Shown: positions 8,201 through 16,801 of the stretch, in pieces | How positions within the stretch are numbered: the stretch's first letter is position 1 | How the letters are laid out: the number at the start of each line of letters is the position of its first letter | Assembly (NCBI GenBank): GCA_025201865.1 | Contig: MU602790.1 | Coordinates: 1-31,184 of the forward strand | Reading direction: 5' to 3' | Length of the DNA: 31,184 nucleotides | Source of the DNA: Ramicandelaber brevisporus | Lineage: Eukaryota > Kickxellomycota > Ramicandelaberales > Ramicandelaberaceae | The notes under the pieces: generated by a model | Told to the model about the DNA's origin: nothing | The model's input: the letters and a program-made list of their open reading frames with translations, nothing else | Databases searched by the model: none | Made by a program: the position numbers and the translations under genes

Positions 8201-9620
8201 CGGTGCCAGCCCAAATCCATTCGAGTATCGCGAGCAGATGCGAGTCAGTTTGGACAAGATTCATGCCAAGTCGATTGTTGACGGATCCGAAAAGACTGTT
8301 AATTGGCCACTTTGGGAGCTTGTCATCACCGATGTTGATTCAGCTGTGAAGAAACACGGCCAAGCCATTGCTGCAACTATTCTGGAAACTGGCGTTCCAG
8401 TCATCATTCGTGGCATTGTTTGGCAGTGCTTAGCAAAGAGTATGGATATGAGCCTGGCCACTCGCTTTGGTGAGTTGGCTGCACAGCGCCAGCCTCGCAT
8501 TGAGCAGGCCATCATTGCTGATATTCAGGCACACCGGCTGGCTGAGATTCGTGGTGTGAACATTGATGCAGTTGTGTCTGTGTTGACTGCATATTTTGCG
8601 TATGATTCCCACTGTGACTATGTGCCTGGTTTGGCCTCGATTACTGCTGTGCTGACTTTGCACTTGAACCCGGTTGATGCATTCTGTCTGCTGGTGCGAC
8701 TGATGGTGACTTATGATTTGCGCAGTCATTTGCATCCGCGCTCAGAGAAGACTCAGCTTCGCCTGCATCAGTTTGACAGACTGCTTGAAGAATCACTGCC
8801 ACTTGTTCAGCGTCACTTCATTCAAGAAGGCATTCCGTCGTCTGCATTTGTTCCTGGCTGGTTTGCTGCATTGTTTGCCACTCATCTGCCTCTGCCAGCT
8901 GCTGCTCGCATCGTTGATATTATTCTTGCCGAGGGCATTGAAGGCTTGTTCCGCTTTGCATTGACTTTGCTCCGTGTCAACCAGCAGCGCGTGTTCAGCC
9001 ATTCATTTGACAATCTCCGTGCATTCATCACTGGCCCAGAGATCTTTGATGTTTACACCAGTGCATCGCCACCAGTTGACATTCTCCAGTTCATCGTTGA
9101 TTCCACCACACAGCAATCCAACCTTATAACAGTGCCTCGATTGGATTCATTGTCGGCCGAGTTTGATTTACGTCGTGCTCGTGAACAGCAAGAACAGACT
9201 CAGCTCGAACAGCTCAAGTTGATCAATGCTCAGCTCGATCAAGCCAACAAGAAGCTGCAGTCCAATCTTCAGCAACTCAACCAAGAGCACTGCGACCTCG
9301 CCAACCAGCTTGTCCAAATCCGACTCGAGTTAATTCGAGAGCGTGAGGTGTCAACCAAGTACCAGCAGCGCACAACTGACCTTGAGCAGCAGGTGCTGGT
9401 TGAGCGCGAGAAGGCTGAGGAAAGCATGAGAAATGACATGGATGCATTGGCGCATCGCAATATTGAGTTGGCCGAGAAGGCGATGAAGCTAGAAGGCGAT
9501 ATGATTGATGTTCAAGATGCGTTGATTAGCGTGAAACTCAAGTATGCAGAATCTGAACAAATGCGCGAGGATTTGAACAGAAGGTTCAAGGAACTGAGAA
9601 GAGCGCTTGGCCACAATTAA
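5238..9620 (+). CDS. TBC-domain (EVI5/Gyp5-like) protein lacking catalytic fingers
   Basis: 1460 aa from the first in-frame ATG at 5238; the frame extends upstream only to a TTG. The first ~1000 residues are Ser/Thr/Pro-rich and disordered, with acidic EP and ES repeats near 412-440. The TBC domain spans about 1022-1266, with VIIRGIVWQCL (about 1055), a core resembling EVI5 (GWFAALFATHLPLP, IVDIILAEGIEGLFRFAL) and a C-terminal coiled coil (about 1305-1460), as in EVI5/Gyp5. TBC proteins normally speed GTP hydrolysis by Rab GTPases in membrane traffic, using an Arg in DxxR and a Gln in YxQG. Here those sites read DIQA (1095-1098) and YVPG (1128-1131), so both fingers are replaced. An Arg two residues further on (1100) might be displaced. 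It probably acts as a scaffold or pseudo-GAP, an inference from the missing residues. Confidence 0.9.
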   Translation: MSSSAAATPQRQSLRSARARGSNPVARPKPSTPAATAESATSPLSSDRDSISSASSPGKTVQQNPISPIASAVIVRDRRPSSAFGEPIGLTSPTVSSPKSATSSSESSELSAISSVDSDSTVESKQHALKPPMSPASPLSQSIYASQFQQPAISPRSSSRSSTPGSDSATSTVSATSSSINSTPASPPAGVVGTRSISSSNARRRPVSYMINSHNGNGANDSKDLRDLLMKSAADKRSSWAVTSNLAFDLPPTLANTASSHSPTTATATDADTATTATTATITTSVIESPEPSTSVEPNEHVESITVPETSIIDTTPELGDHHSATEIKDAENDSETALVVDVALPTSPLMVTSRASIGEAAKTPITAVDSKVDVTQSPNLKALPSPLVMDDIEPADTIEELKRTVEPQPQPEPEPEPEPELESESESEPEAESESEPEAESVGVVESVYSEVADAVEEVESTKSNIDEATDGEDARNSISSVVSNSSSSSSDSVNEVDDFLDAITASEPEPEPKQVPESKPVEAKIDGVLRPIESDIDMLRDHAEQLFAASVHSAPSFDQVNITSEDLDREYQPSIMSNSSMINHHDPADPTSYIGDMPTPSSSFQRTRKESADLHENDDSDNSFDDAMSPPPSSVASASTTTATPSDAFIVTPKMSTSSSASPQATVVHPELFLNAAITPTVTIPESSVHIDNQQTADFSNVSIDDEAVSPIDRAILERDLPPVPSAKDEFVLPYDAFIQPPPPLAHPPAAPVEVLSPSIHSRSLAIGASSPPMMAKSSTFVGYSDDESHGDDYQYNHGDSDETDDDSTAASSTAAPSPASSVMSSMVGRFSSFFRPHSAAATPATAPALPSADQSTDSLLFSPVKTTFQTPTVSRSLGSSDAAAATAAQTESPAIPPQARSVGHKPSPSTSSISSLSSGFFSSFGLSLGRRQSTAASTSANMPSASRSPSFASVINESIAPAAACSAEFMQRRLELHNSALAQTGGASPNPFEYREQMRVSLDKIHAKSIVDGSEKTVNWPLWELVITDVDSAVKKHGQAIAATILETGVPVIIRGIVWQCLAKSMDMSLATRFGELAAQRQPRIEQAIIADIQAHRLAEIRGVNIDAVVSVLTAYFAYDSHCDYVPGLASITAVLTLHLNPVDAFCLLVRLMVTYDLRSHLHPRSEKTQLRLHQFDRLLEESLPLVQRHFIQEGIPSSAFVPGWFAALFATHLPLPAAARIVDIILAEGIEGLFRFALTLLRVNQQRVFSHSFDNLRAFITGPEIFDVYTSASPPVDILQFIVDSTTQQSNLITVPRLDSLSAEFDLRRAREQQEQTQLEQLKLINAQLDQANKKLQSNLQQLNQEHCDLANQLVQIRLELIREREVSTKYQQRTTDLEQQVLVEREKAEESMRNDMDALAHRNIELAEKAMKLEGDMIDVQDALISVKLKYAESEQMREDLNRRFKELRRALGHN

Positions 9621-10016
9621 TGGATTTGATTGATTAAAACCAAGCAAAGCAAACAATCAAAAAAAACATCCCTCCCCGATAACTATCCCTATCATCCTTT
9701 ATCGCTTCCTTTTATTTACTACGCTCACACTCCCGTTCACAATAACATTCACAATAACATTCCCATTCATACTTATTTTTTCTTTTTGACTCCCTCAGTT
9801 TATTACTATTACTATTCTTTTATCTTTAGTTAATCAGTTTTTATTAGGGAGGTGGTTATTGCGCCCCGAATTACACCCCACCGGGGCGCATTTCGGGGGT
9901 GCAATAACCCCCTCCCATATTCAATGACTTATGAAGTAGATGGGGGAGGATTAAAACAACAGGCTAGGATTCATAACTTGGTGGAACTTAAAGGACGTTT
10001 TCTTTTGGTCTTTATC
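9621..10016. other. Convergent intergenic region with palindrome
   Basis: It lies between the 3' ends of the TBC gene (+) and the dehydratase gene (-). It is pyrimidine-rich to about 9835, with TTTATT/TTTATTA sequences that could be poly(A) signals for the minus-strand gene. The 70-bp palindrome at 9847-9916 is listed separately. No gene is seen. Confidence 0.5.
9847..9916. repeat. 70-bp near-perfect palindrome (foldback)
   Basis: The whole segment is an inverted repeat with almost no loop. The left arm starts GGGAGGTGGTTATTGCGCCC, and the reverse complement of the right arm starts GGGAGGGGGTTATTGCACCC. Arms of about 34 and 36 bases differ at a few positions and one indel. Because both arms contain a GC-rich CGCCCC core, shorter alternative hairpins are possible. 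It may be a miniature foldback element or a hairpin between convergent 3' ends. No clear target-site duplication was seen. Confidence 0.8.
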
Positions 10017-11051
10017 TTAATCAAGACGAGCATCTGGATACATGTCAAGCAGCTCCGGCGTGAAATATGTCAGAATGATGCCAGCACCTGCCCTGGTGAA
10101 TCCCTCCATCGTTTCCAGAATGGCGCTGTTCAGCTCGAACACCCCTTGCTTAGCCGCGGCATGCATCATTGCAAATTCTCCGCTGACCTGATACACTGCA
10201 ATTGGCAGATCCGGGCAAATCTCCTTTGCATCTCTAATGACATCCAAGTACGGCGTACCTGGCTTCACCATAATCACGTCTGCGCCTTCGCCAACATCTC
10301 TACGGATGGCTCTGCGTGCCAAACCACGGGCACCAGCTGGCAGTTGATAGCACTTGCGGTTGCCCTGAGATGGAGCAGAGCCGGCGGCTTCGCGGAATGG
10401 GCCATAGAAAGCACTGGCAAACTTGGCGCTGTAGGCCATGAGAGCCACGCGATGCGACATGTTGTGCGAGTGCAAAATGTCCTTGATGGCGCCAATACGA
10501 CCATCCATCATGTCGCTTGGGGCAATGATATGAGCACCGGCCTGAGCATACGCCAGGGAGACATCAGCAAGACGACGAACACTCAAGGTGTTGTTGATGG
10601 TGCCATCGTCGTTCAGGATACCGCAGTGGCCGTGAGAAGTGTATTCGCACAGACAAACATCGCAAGCAATTTGCAAGCTGGGATACAGCTTTTTGATGAG
10701 ATGGACAGCCTGGATAACGGGGCCTTCGTGAGCATCAGCAAGAGTGCCAACCGGATCCTTGGCGGCAATGACAGGCACGCCAAACAGAATGACCGTCTTC
10801 AAACCCTTGGCGACGAGCGGGTCCAGGAGCTCGTTGAGACGGTTCAAGCCCCAGCGAGACTGGCCGGGCAGCGAGGTAATGGGCTGGATGGCATCGGCGT
10901 CGTCGGAAATGAAAATTGGGTAGATGAACGAGGCCTTGGTCAGAGTGGTGCTGGCCTGGCTGGATTGCCAGTAGCGGTGAACTTGGTGATGGAAACCGCC
11001 GTGGAGAACGGCAGTCTTTGGTGGAGTGTACGTGCTGACGGTGGAGATCAT
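10017..11051 (-). CDS. HEM2: 8-aminolevulinate dehydratase (porphobilinogen synthase)
   Basis: 344 aa. It condenses two 5-aminolevulinate molecules to porphobilinogen, the second common step of heme synthesis, in the cytosol. The frame is open 31 codons further upstream but only to a TTG; the ATG at 11051 has A at -3 and gives a protein of normal length. With this start, the zinc cysteines in DVCLCEYTSHGHC are C133, C135 and C143, and the active-site lysines are K210 (YSAKFAS) and K263 (MVKPGTP), which agrees with yeast numbering as I recall it. The flanking motifs (GRIGAIKDIL, QVSGEFAMM) are intact. It is probably a functional zinc-dependent enzyme. It is divergent from the golgin gene, with 296 bp between the two starts. 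Confidence 0.97.
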   Translation of the reverse strand: MISTVSTYTPPKTAVLHGGFHHQVHRYWQSSQASTTLTKASFIYPIFISDDADAIQPITSLPGQSRWGLNRLNELLDPLVAKGLKTVILFGVPVIAAKDPVGTLADAHEGPVIQAVHLIKKLYPSLQIACDVCLCEYTSHGHCGILNDDGTINNTLSVRRLADVSLAYAQAGAHIIAPSDMMDGRIGAIKDILHSHNMSHRVALMAYSAKFASAFYGPFREAAGSAPSQGNRKCYQLPAGARGLARRAIRRDVGEGADVIMVKPGTPYLDVIRDAKEICPDLPIAVYQVSGEFAMMHAAAKQGVFELNSAILETMEGFTRAGAGIILTYFTPELLDMYPDARLD

Positions 11052-11347
11052 GTTTGGTTGCTTGCTTGTTGGAGCTTGTTGGAGTTTATCTTTTGTTGAG
11101 GAAGTGAGAGGAAAGAAGTGGGAGATGAGTTTCGAGAGCAGCAACTAACTTCCGAAATTAGACTCGTTTGTTTCGACTGCTTTCCCCCCTCTTTCCCCAC
11201 AGCGCTTTTTCTTCTAATATAACTCTCCAGACACACACACGACTCCAGAACGTATAACTCCTTCCAGCACCACCAACCTCTCCGCTCTATTCACAACGAA
11301 GATCGCAACGCGATAAAGCTATAGGCAGAACCAGTTGGGAGATAGAG
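11052..11347. promoter_or_regulatory. Shared divergent promoter, HEM2 and golgin
   Basis: 296 bp separate the two ATGs, so both promoters must lie here or overlap the genes. A TATA-like CTAATATAAC sits near 11214-11223, about 165 bases from the HEM2 start on the minus strand. A CA run (about 11231-11240) and C/A-rich sequence lead towards the golgin ATG. Confidence 0.45.
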
Positions 11348-12319
11348 ATGGCGAAGGGACGTGGCAAGAAGGGAAAGTCACACAAGACTGCCAATAACGG
11401 CAAGAACCAGGACACCACCACCGCTGCAACAACGATCCCAGAAGAGTCACCAGCTTCGACAGCAACAACAGCAACGACGACAGCGACAGCGACGCCAGAT
11501 GTCTCGCCCAGTGTGGACGCGATCTCGCCCAGTGTGAGTGCTGCCGAATCGCAGGTATCAGAGGCATCGGAGACAGTGGATTCCACAGACGATCAGCAGC
11601 AAGATCAGCAGCAGGAACGCGATCCAGAACAGCAAGCATCGCCAGAGCAATCGGAACAAGCTGAGCAAGCTGAGCAATCGGAACAAGTTGAGCTGCCAGT
11701 GCAATCTGAGCAAGAAGAGAAGCAACCTATTGCCAATGACGATGCCCAGCAGTCATTGGAGCAGTCATCAGAACAGTCGTCAGAACAGTCAGTTGATGAA
11801 CCAGCATCAGAATCGGCACCAACATTGGTATCAGAACAGGAACAGGAGCCAGTGGCGACGACAGTCGACGAGCCAATTGCTGAGGAAAGTCCAGTTATAT
11901 CAGCTGATTCGGAGGACCAGCAGAGTCAGCAGCAGCAACTGTCCGATCTCACTGAGAAACCACTGCCTCCCGAACCATCTTCTCCACGTGCACAGACTGA
12001 ATCAAATGCTCGAATGGTTGCGGAGCTAGCTGCCTCGAAGGTGTCTAGCTTTGCTGCTGGGTTTGCCAGCTGGGGTCGCACTGCTGCATCACAAGTTGTA
12101 TCATCTGCTCTTCAGCCGCCATCTGAGTCGCCAAAGCAGTCAGTATCTCCACGAGCATCACTGGATGAGCGCTTGAACCGTGTCATGGCTGGCCAGCGTG
12201 TTCCTGATCAACCGACCTCAACGTCTCCATTGTCACCGCCATTAGCCACTTTAGCAGCTCCTGCGCCACCACTCTCTCCAACAAGACACGCTCATCCGGA
12301 ACCTCAGCAACAACAGCAA

Positions 12320-12354
<35 letters not shown>

Positions 12355-15055
12355 GCCCAATGTGATTACTGATGTCGAAGTCATTCTCAATCAATGCACT
12401 CCAGAACTTCGTACACGTCTTGAGCGCATGCTGCGATTCGAAACCAAGTATCCGGAACTTGCACGTGCCTACAAGCGCATGGATTCTGAGCGGAAAGCAG
12501 CCAACCAAGTCATTCGTGAGATTACACCGCTTGACTCCATTGCCGATCCAGAGGCACTCGCCGATCATTTACGCAGCATCAATCAGAAGAATGAAGTATC
12601 AATGAACGAGATTAGGCGATTGACAATTGCAGAATCTGAAACGAAGAAGTCAATGCAACAATTGGAGAAGGAATCGAGCGAGCTGCGTGAACAGTTACAA
12701 CAGGCTAAAGACACACCATTGAACGAGCGACTAAATGCGGTGACAGATGAGTTGAAGGCTGGATTCATTGAGATGCCTGCGAAAGATAGCGAAATTGGTG
12801 GCAAACTGCGCGAGCTTTATTCACATCTCAACAATCTCACTGGCGATGCTCAGCAGCTGAATGAGCTTTGCAGCAAAGTGACTGAGCTGCAGACCGCTCA
12901 GGACGCTCTTCAGGCTAAGTTTGACTCGACTAGTTCTGAACTCACCAGTGTGCAGACTGCAATGGATGAAGCACGAGAGAAGCATGAGCGTGAGTTGACT
13001 GTTGCAAACGATGCCACCAAGACACTGGAATCGAAGAATGCTGCTCTTGCCAAACAAGTGGAGGATTTGACAGCTGCTGCCGCAACCGCCGCCGCCGCTG
13101 CTGCTGTTGCTACTGCCGACAAGGCTGCCAAGGGTGCTAGTGTCACTGCTGAGTCCAAGGCTGATGATGATACTGCTTCTGTCAAATCTGTGAACACTGC
13201 TTCGCCTTCTGACAAATCAAAGCAGCTCCGCGAAGAACTCGCTCAGATTCGTGCCGACCGCAATGACTTTGCTTCGCGTTTTGCTGCACTTGAGGAGAAG
13301 CATGTATCTGAGATTGCCGAGTCTCATCGCCGCATCGAAGAGCTTGAGATTGCGCACAATGCTGAGGCGTGCAAGCTGCGTGAACAGCTCGAGACTGCAT
13401 CCGTTCAGTTGGCAACCACCAAGGGCGAATTGGCCAAGCTCAAGGAGGAGCACGACGATGCTGTCCAGCGCGAGGCACTGCTCACATCTCAACTTAAATC
13501 AGCAGAGGCGCGCATTGATGAGCTCGACACACAGGCCAAGTCTCAGACTGCAAAGATTACAGACACGGAGGAGAAGCTGAGCAAGGCAATGGCTCTTCTC
13601 AAGTCGACCAAGCGCCACATGACCAGACTCGAGTCAGAGAAGGATGATAACGCCAAGCAGGTTGCTGAACTCACTGCTATTGTCGCAAGTCTTGAGGAAC
13701 GATTGTTTGCAACAAATGAGCAAGCAAATGTGGCGAAGCGTGAGAAGAGCGAGCTGACTGATCAGTTGGCTCAGATCAAGCTGGCTTTGGATGCTGAGAA
13801 GACTGCTCATACTGCAGAATCGACCAAGCGGAATGAGCTGGCCGACCAGCTCGCTCAGGCTCAGACTCAATTGGCGGCGCTGCGTGGTGACTATGATACG
13901 CTGGTCGAAGCAAGCAAGGCTGCTGAATCGCAGATTGGTGAACTGGCCACCATCATCGAGTCACTGCGTGAGCAAGCTACTGCCAATACTGATGCCGCGG
14001 ACCGTGCTGCCAATCTGGGCATGGAGCTGGATACATCTCGTGCCCTCTTCTCCAACTTGTCTGACCAGCACACTGCCCTTCAGACTCGTGCATCTGACCT
14101 CGAACTTCAGCTTCAGCACGCTCAGCAGCAACAGGAGCGTCTCACTCAAGAAGCTGTGCGTACTCAGCAGCAGCTTCGTGATGAATTGCGCACCACTCAG
14201 CAATCCACTTCAACCACTATTGACACTCTCCGTTCTCGATTGTCTCAGCTCGAGTCCGACTACACTCAGCGCGAAGCCGAGTACGCCGACCGCATGGATC
14301 GCTGGGCGGTTATGGAACAGGAGAATCGCGAGCTCTCCAGCCAGATTGCAGCCATGCGCGCCAGTTTGCATTCGCTTGAAGAGAAGGATATCCAGTCCAA
14401 GATTGAGCAAGACCAAGTGCGAGATGTCGAGTCTGAATTTGAGCGATACCGCAAGGAGCAGGAGAGTCTGGTGGCTGACTTGAGAGGCCGCGAGCAACAG
14501 CTGCGCAAGGCGAACAGAGACCTCAAGGACGAGATGCGCAGGGTGCAGCGAGACCGACAGCTGCTTGGCGCTGGCAATGCATCTGGCCCGTCTGTGTTGG
14601 CCTCGAGGTCAATGGATCCGTCTGCGACTACCAATGGCAGTAGCACAAGTCCAGACAGTCCTGCATCTTTGGCGAATAGCGAATCGGCTCCGTCGGCGTT
14701 GGCTCCATCGGTTGCTGGTCGACTGCTGCCGCATCATCGCACAATGAGTCTGGCTGAGCCAGTTAGACCATCTGCTCTGCTGCCATTTAACCGGCCATCC
14801 CAAGTATCTCCGCCGATTCCATCTCCGCGCCATGCACCAGCTCCATCACAAACGCCGCCCCAAGTACCACTCGCGTCGACAACACCAGCAAAGGAATCAG
14901 CTTCGGTGGACGACACGCTGGTCAATGTTGACTATGTGCGCAATGTGCTGTTGAATTATGTGGCTCACAAAGACAAGCGACCGCAGTTGGTGGGAGTGCT
15001 CGGAATAGTTCTTAAAATGTCACCGGATGACGTTAAAAAGATGAACCAGCTTTAA
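11348..15055 (+). CDS. GRIP-domain golgin (Imh1-like coiled-coil tether)
   Basis: 1235 aa. GRIP golgins are long coiled-coil tethers held on the trans-Golgi by the small GTPase Arl1, which binds the C-terminal GRIP domain. Seen: a Ser/Gln/Glu-rich N-terminus with a poly-Gln tract at about 319-337, long heptad-rich coiled coil from about 350 to 1080 broken by an Ala-rich stretch near 575-590, then a Ser/Pro linker and a C-terminal GRIP domain (about 1190-1235). The domain includes the conserved Tyr (Y1196) in DYVRNVLLNYV, followed by LVGVLGIVLKMSPDDVKKM. Yeast Imh1 is the likely functional counterpart. The start at 11348 is an ATG (GAGATGG context). It converges with the telobox gene; the stops are 120 bp apart. 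Confidence 0.94.
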
Positions 15056-15105
15056 CCTCAGAGAACAAACATAAAAGCATACATAGCACCTCTCCCTCGT
15101 TTCTC

Positions 15106-15119
15106 TTTATTTAAATAAA
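15106..15119. terminator. Palindromic bidirectional poly(A) signal
   Basis: TTTATTTAAATAAA is its own reverse complement and contains AATAAA on both strands. It lies about 60 nt past the golgin stop (15055) and about 65 nt past the telobox-gene stop (15176, minus strand). That is a suitable distance for 3' end formation of both converging transcripts. A second AATAAA on the plus strand lies at about 15148. Confidence 0.6.
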
Positions 15120-15175
15120 TCAATATCTTTAAGAATAATCGTAATGCAATAAAAAAGGTATTTGGAATGATGGAA

Positions 15176-16171
15176 TCATTTACGAAGCTTCTTAATTTCT
15201 CTTTGAGGAATGGATTCATCTGTAAAGCTGCGTTTCTTTTTGCAGGCACTAGTTTTCAACTCACTACCATCTCTAACCTTCCAGTACTCACAAATTGCTC
15301 TGTATACACTGGGATTCGTCTTGCTGTATCGTTCGCGCAGATCCTTATTTCTCAGTATAGTTCGACCTCTATCTTTGAGATCAACAGTTGTGCGTCTTGG
15401 ATGAATCTCGAAGTTTGAATCTTCACGAATATTCTTCCAGCAACAGCCATGTTTTGCTATTCCATCAATAAGGGCATTGGACTCTTCAAGAGTCCAAGGC
15501 TTTGGTAGACGCCGTTTCTTGTCAGTGGTTGATGGATCTGTGTCGGTGAGCGTGCCAGCGCTGTTCAAGGTGGGCAGAGTGCGGGCTACTGCCTCTTTGG
15601 TTTTGATGGAACTTGATGCTCTCTTTCCACGTATCTTGGCATCGATAGCCTCAGCTCGAATACTGGAACTGGCAATACTTTGATATGGTGTGGCATTTCC
15701 AGCACGGATAACATCATTTAGACTAACGCGCGAATCACTATTTGCATGAAATCATTAAAGAGTCGCGCGGGCAATACTTTGATATGGTGTGGCATTTCCA
15801 GCACGGATAACATCATTTAGACTAACGCGCGAATCACTATTTGCAGTGTAATTGCCAAACGATGGCAATGGATCGTTGAAATCATTAAAGAATTGGTCGT
15901 TGTAATCCTTCAGCTCTTGCCAAACTCTTTGTTCTGGCATCCTCGTGAGATTCAAAGTTGTAGTTGGAGGTGGATTTACATACGTGTCCATCGGATCGAC
16001 ACCCACTTTGGGGAGAAGGTGTTCTGTTTTGACACCAAATAAGTAGAGAATGTCATGAAGTGATGCTGAAGCTATCTGATTGAGAGGAAACACTGGCGAT
16101 GTCAGCACCTCATCACTATTCCCCAGAGTGGAGATTAGACTTTGTATATCGAGTCCAAACAACTTCCACAT
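15176..16171 (-). pseudogene. Telobox Myb protein gene, interrupted by an insertion
   Basis: Two open segments share one minus-strand frame: 16171-15755 (138 aa, first ATG at 16171) and about 15751-15176, which ends in a telobox-type Myb domain. That domain reads KPWTLEESNALIDGIAKHG, then RTTVDLKDRGRTI. The VDLKDKWR signature marks proteins binding telomeric TTAGGG-like repeats (TRF/Taz1/Tbf1). Here its Trp is Gly. The segments are separated by a 99-bp tandem duplication that adds stop codons TAA (15755-15757) and TGA (15752-15754). The C-terminal segment has no ATG, so the Myb domain would be lost. GT-AG splicing that restores the frame is possible on paper (for example 15777 to 15655, 123 bp) but the acceptor is weak. 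It could be a recent pseudogene, one disrupted allele, a new intron or an assembly error. Confidence 0.65.
15671..15845. repeat. Tandem duplication with templated scar
   Basis: A 76-bp unit occurs at 15671-15746 and, identical as far as I can see, at 15770-15845. The 23 bp between them begin with a 15-base copy (15747-15761) of sequence at 15877-15891, which normally sits 31 bp beyond the unit. Eight filler bases follow. The net insertion is 99 bp, a multiple of three, but it brings stops into the telobox frame. Confidence 0.85.
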
Positions 16172-16389
16172 GTTTAGTAGATTTCTATGAGGATTATTAA
16201 AACAAACAGGTCGAAAGTGCACAAGCAAACACGAGGAGAGGATAAGTTTACGGAGGAGCGGTTTGATGGAAGAGTAACTGCTTCCCTCCTCCAAACGACT
16301 GTATTAGAATTTGCATTCAATAATAAAGCAATGAGCCCCAGGGATGGTCATGGGAGAAAGAGAAGGAGAAAGAGAACGCCAATTCTCGC

Positions 16390-16397
16390 TTCTAGAA
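16390..16397. promoter_or_regulatory. TTCTAGAA heat-shock-like site 1
   Basis: It is the core of the perfect palindrome GCTTCTAGAAGC (16388-16399) and matches the tail-to-tail TTCnnGAA arrangement bound by HSF trimers. It lacks a third contiguous GAA unit, so binding strength is uncertain. Confidence 0.35.
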
Positions 16398-16461
16398 GCA
16401 AGTCGAAAGGTGTGTTTGAACAGTCTGACTCATCTGTTTAAAAAGCGTGGGTAGTTAGACT

Positions 16462-16469
16462 TTCTAGAA
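16462..16469. promoter_or_regulatory. TTCTAGAA heat-shock-like site 2
   Basis: It is the core of the perfect palindrome CTTTCTAGAAAG (16460-16471), an exact 8-bp copy of the site 72 bp upstream. The flanking bases differ, so this is not a simple longer duplication. Confidence 0.35.
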
Positions 16470-16770
16470 AGTACTATTATTTCTCAGGCAGTGATGACAT
16501 CACTGATTAAAACGGATTAAAACGAGTCTGTTTGGAGAAAGTCATGGGATTGGTCTGGGATCTTTGTTTTTTTTTATTCAATGGCAGAAAAGAGTCACGC
16601 TTTGCCAAGCCAGTTTCTTTCTCGCTTGGCGGACCAATGTGTGTGAAGTATCGCAACTCTACACCAATTCACTGCACTCCGCTGCACTTCATAAGCCCCG
16701 TTCCTGCTCTTCGTTCGTAGATTCTTCCTTCCTTCCTTCGCTCACTCTGTTCTCTGCACATAATCAAATT

Positions 16771-16800
16771 ACACACACACGCACACACACACACACACAA
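16771..16800 (+). repeat. (CA)n microsatellite before RING start
   Basis: A CA dinucleotide run with one G interruption ends one base before the ATG. It probably lies in the 5' leader. Confidence 0.85.
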
Positions 16801-16801
16801 T

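Larger units (their letters stand above)
16172..16801. promoter_or_regulatory. Divergent promoter, telobox gene and RING ligase
   Basis: No conserved coding frame is seen. Two 12-bp perfect palindromes share the core TTCTAGAA (16388-16399 and 16460-16471), matching the inverted TTCnnGAA unit of heat-shock elements. A near-palindrome around TGATGACATCA (16489-16505) resembles a bZIP/CRE-type site. A tandem GATTAAAACG repeat lies at 16505-16524. A CA dinucleotide run (16771-16800) reaches the RING ATG. Confidence 0.5.

Noticed and set aside
11052-11144. 31-residue N-terminal extension of the dehydratase
   Set aside because: It begins at TTG. The ATG at 11051 gives the expected length and puts the zinc cysteines and active-site lysines at yeast-like positions.
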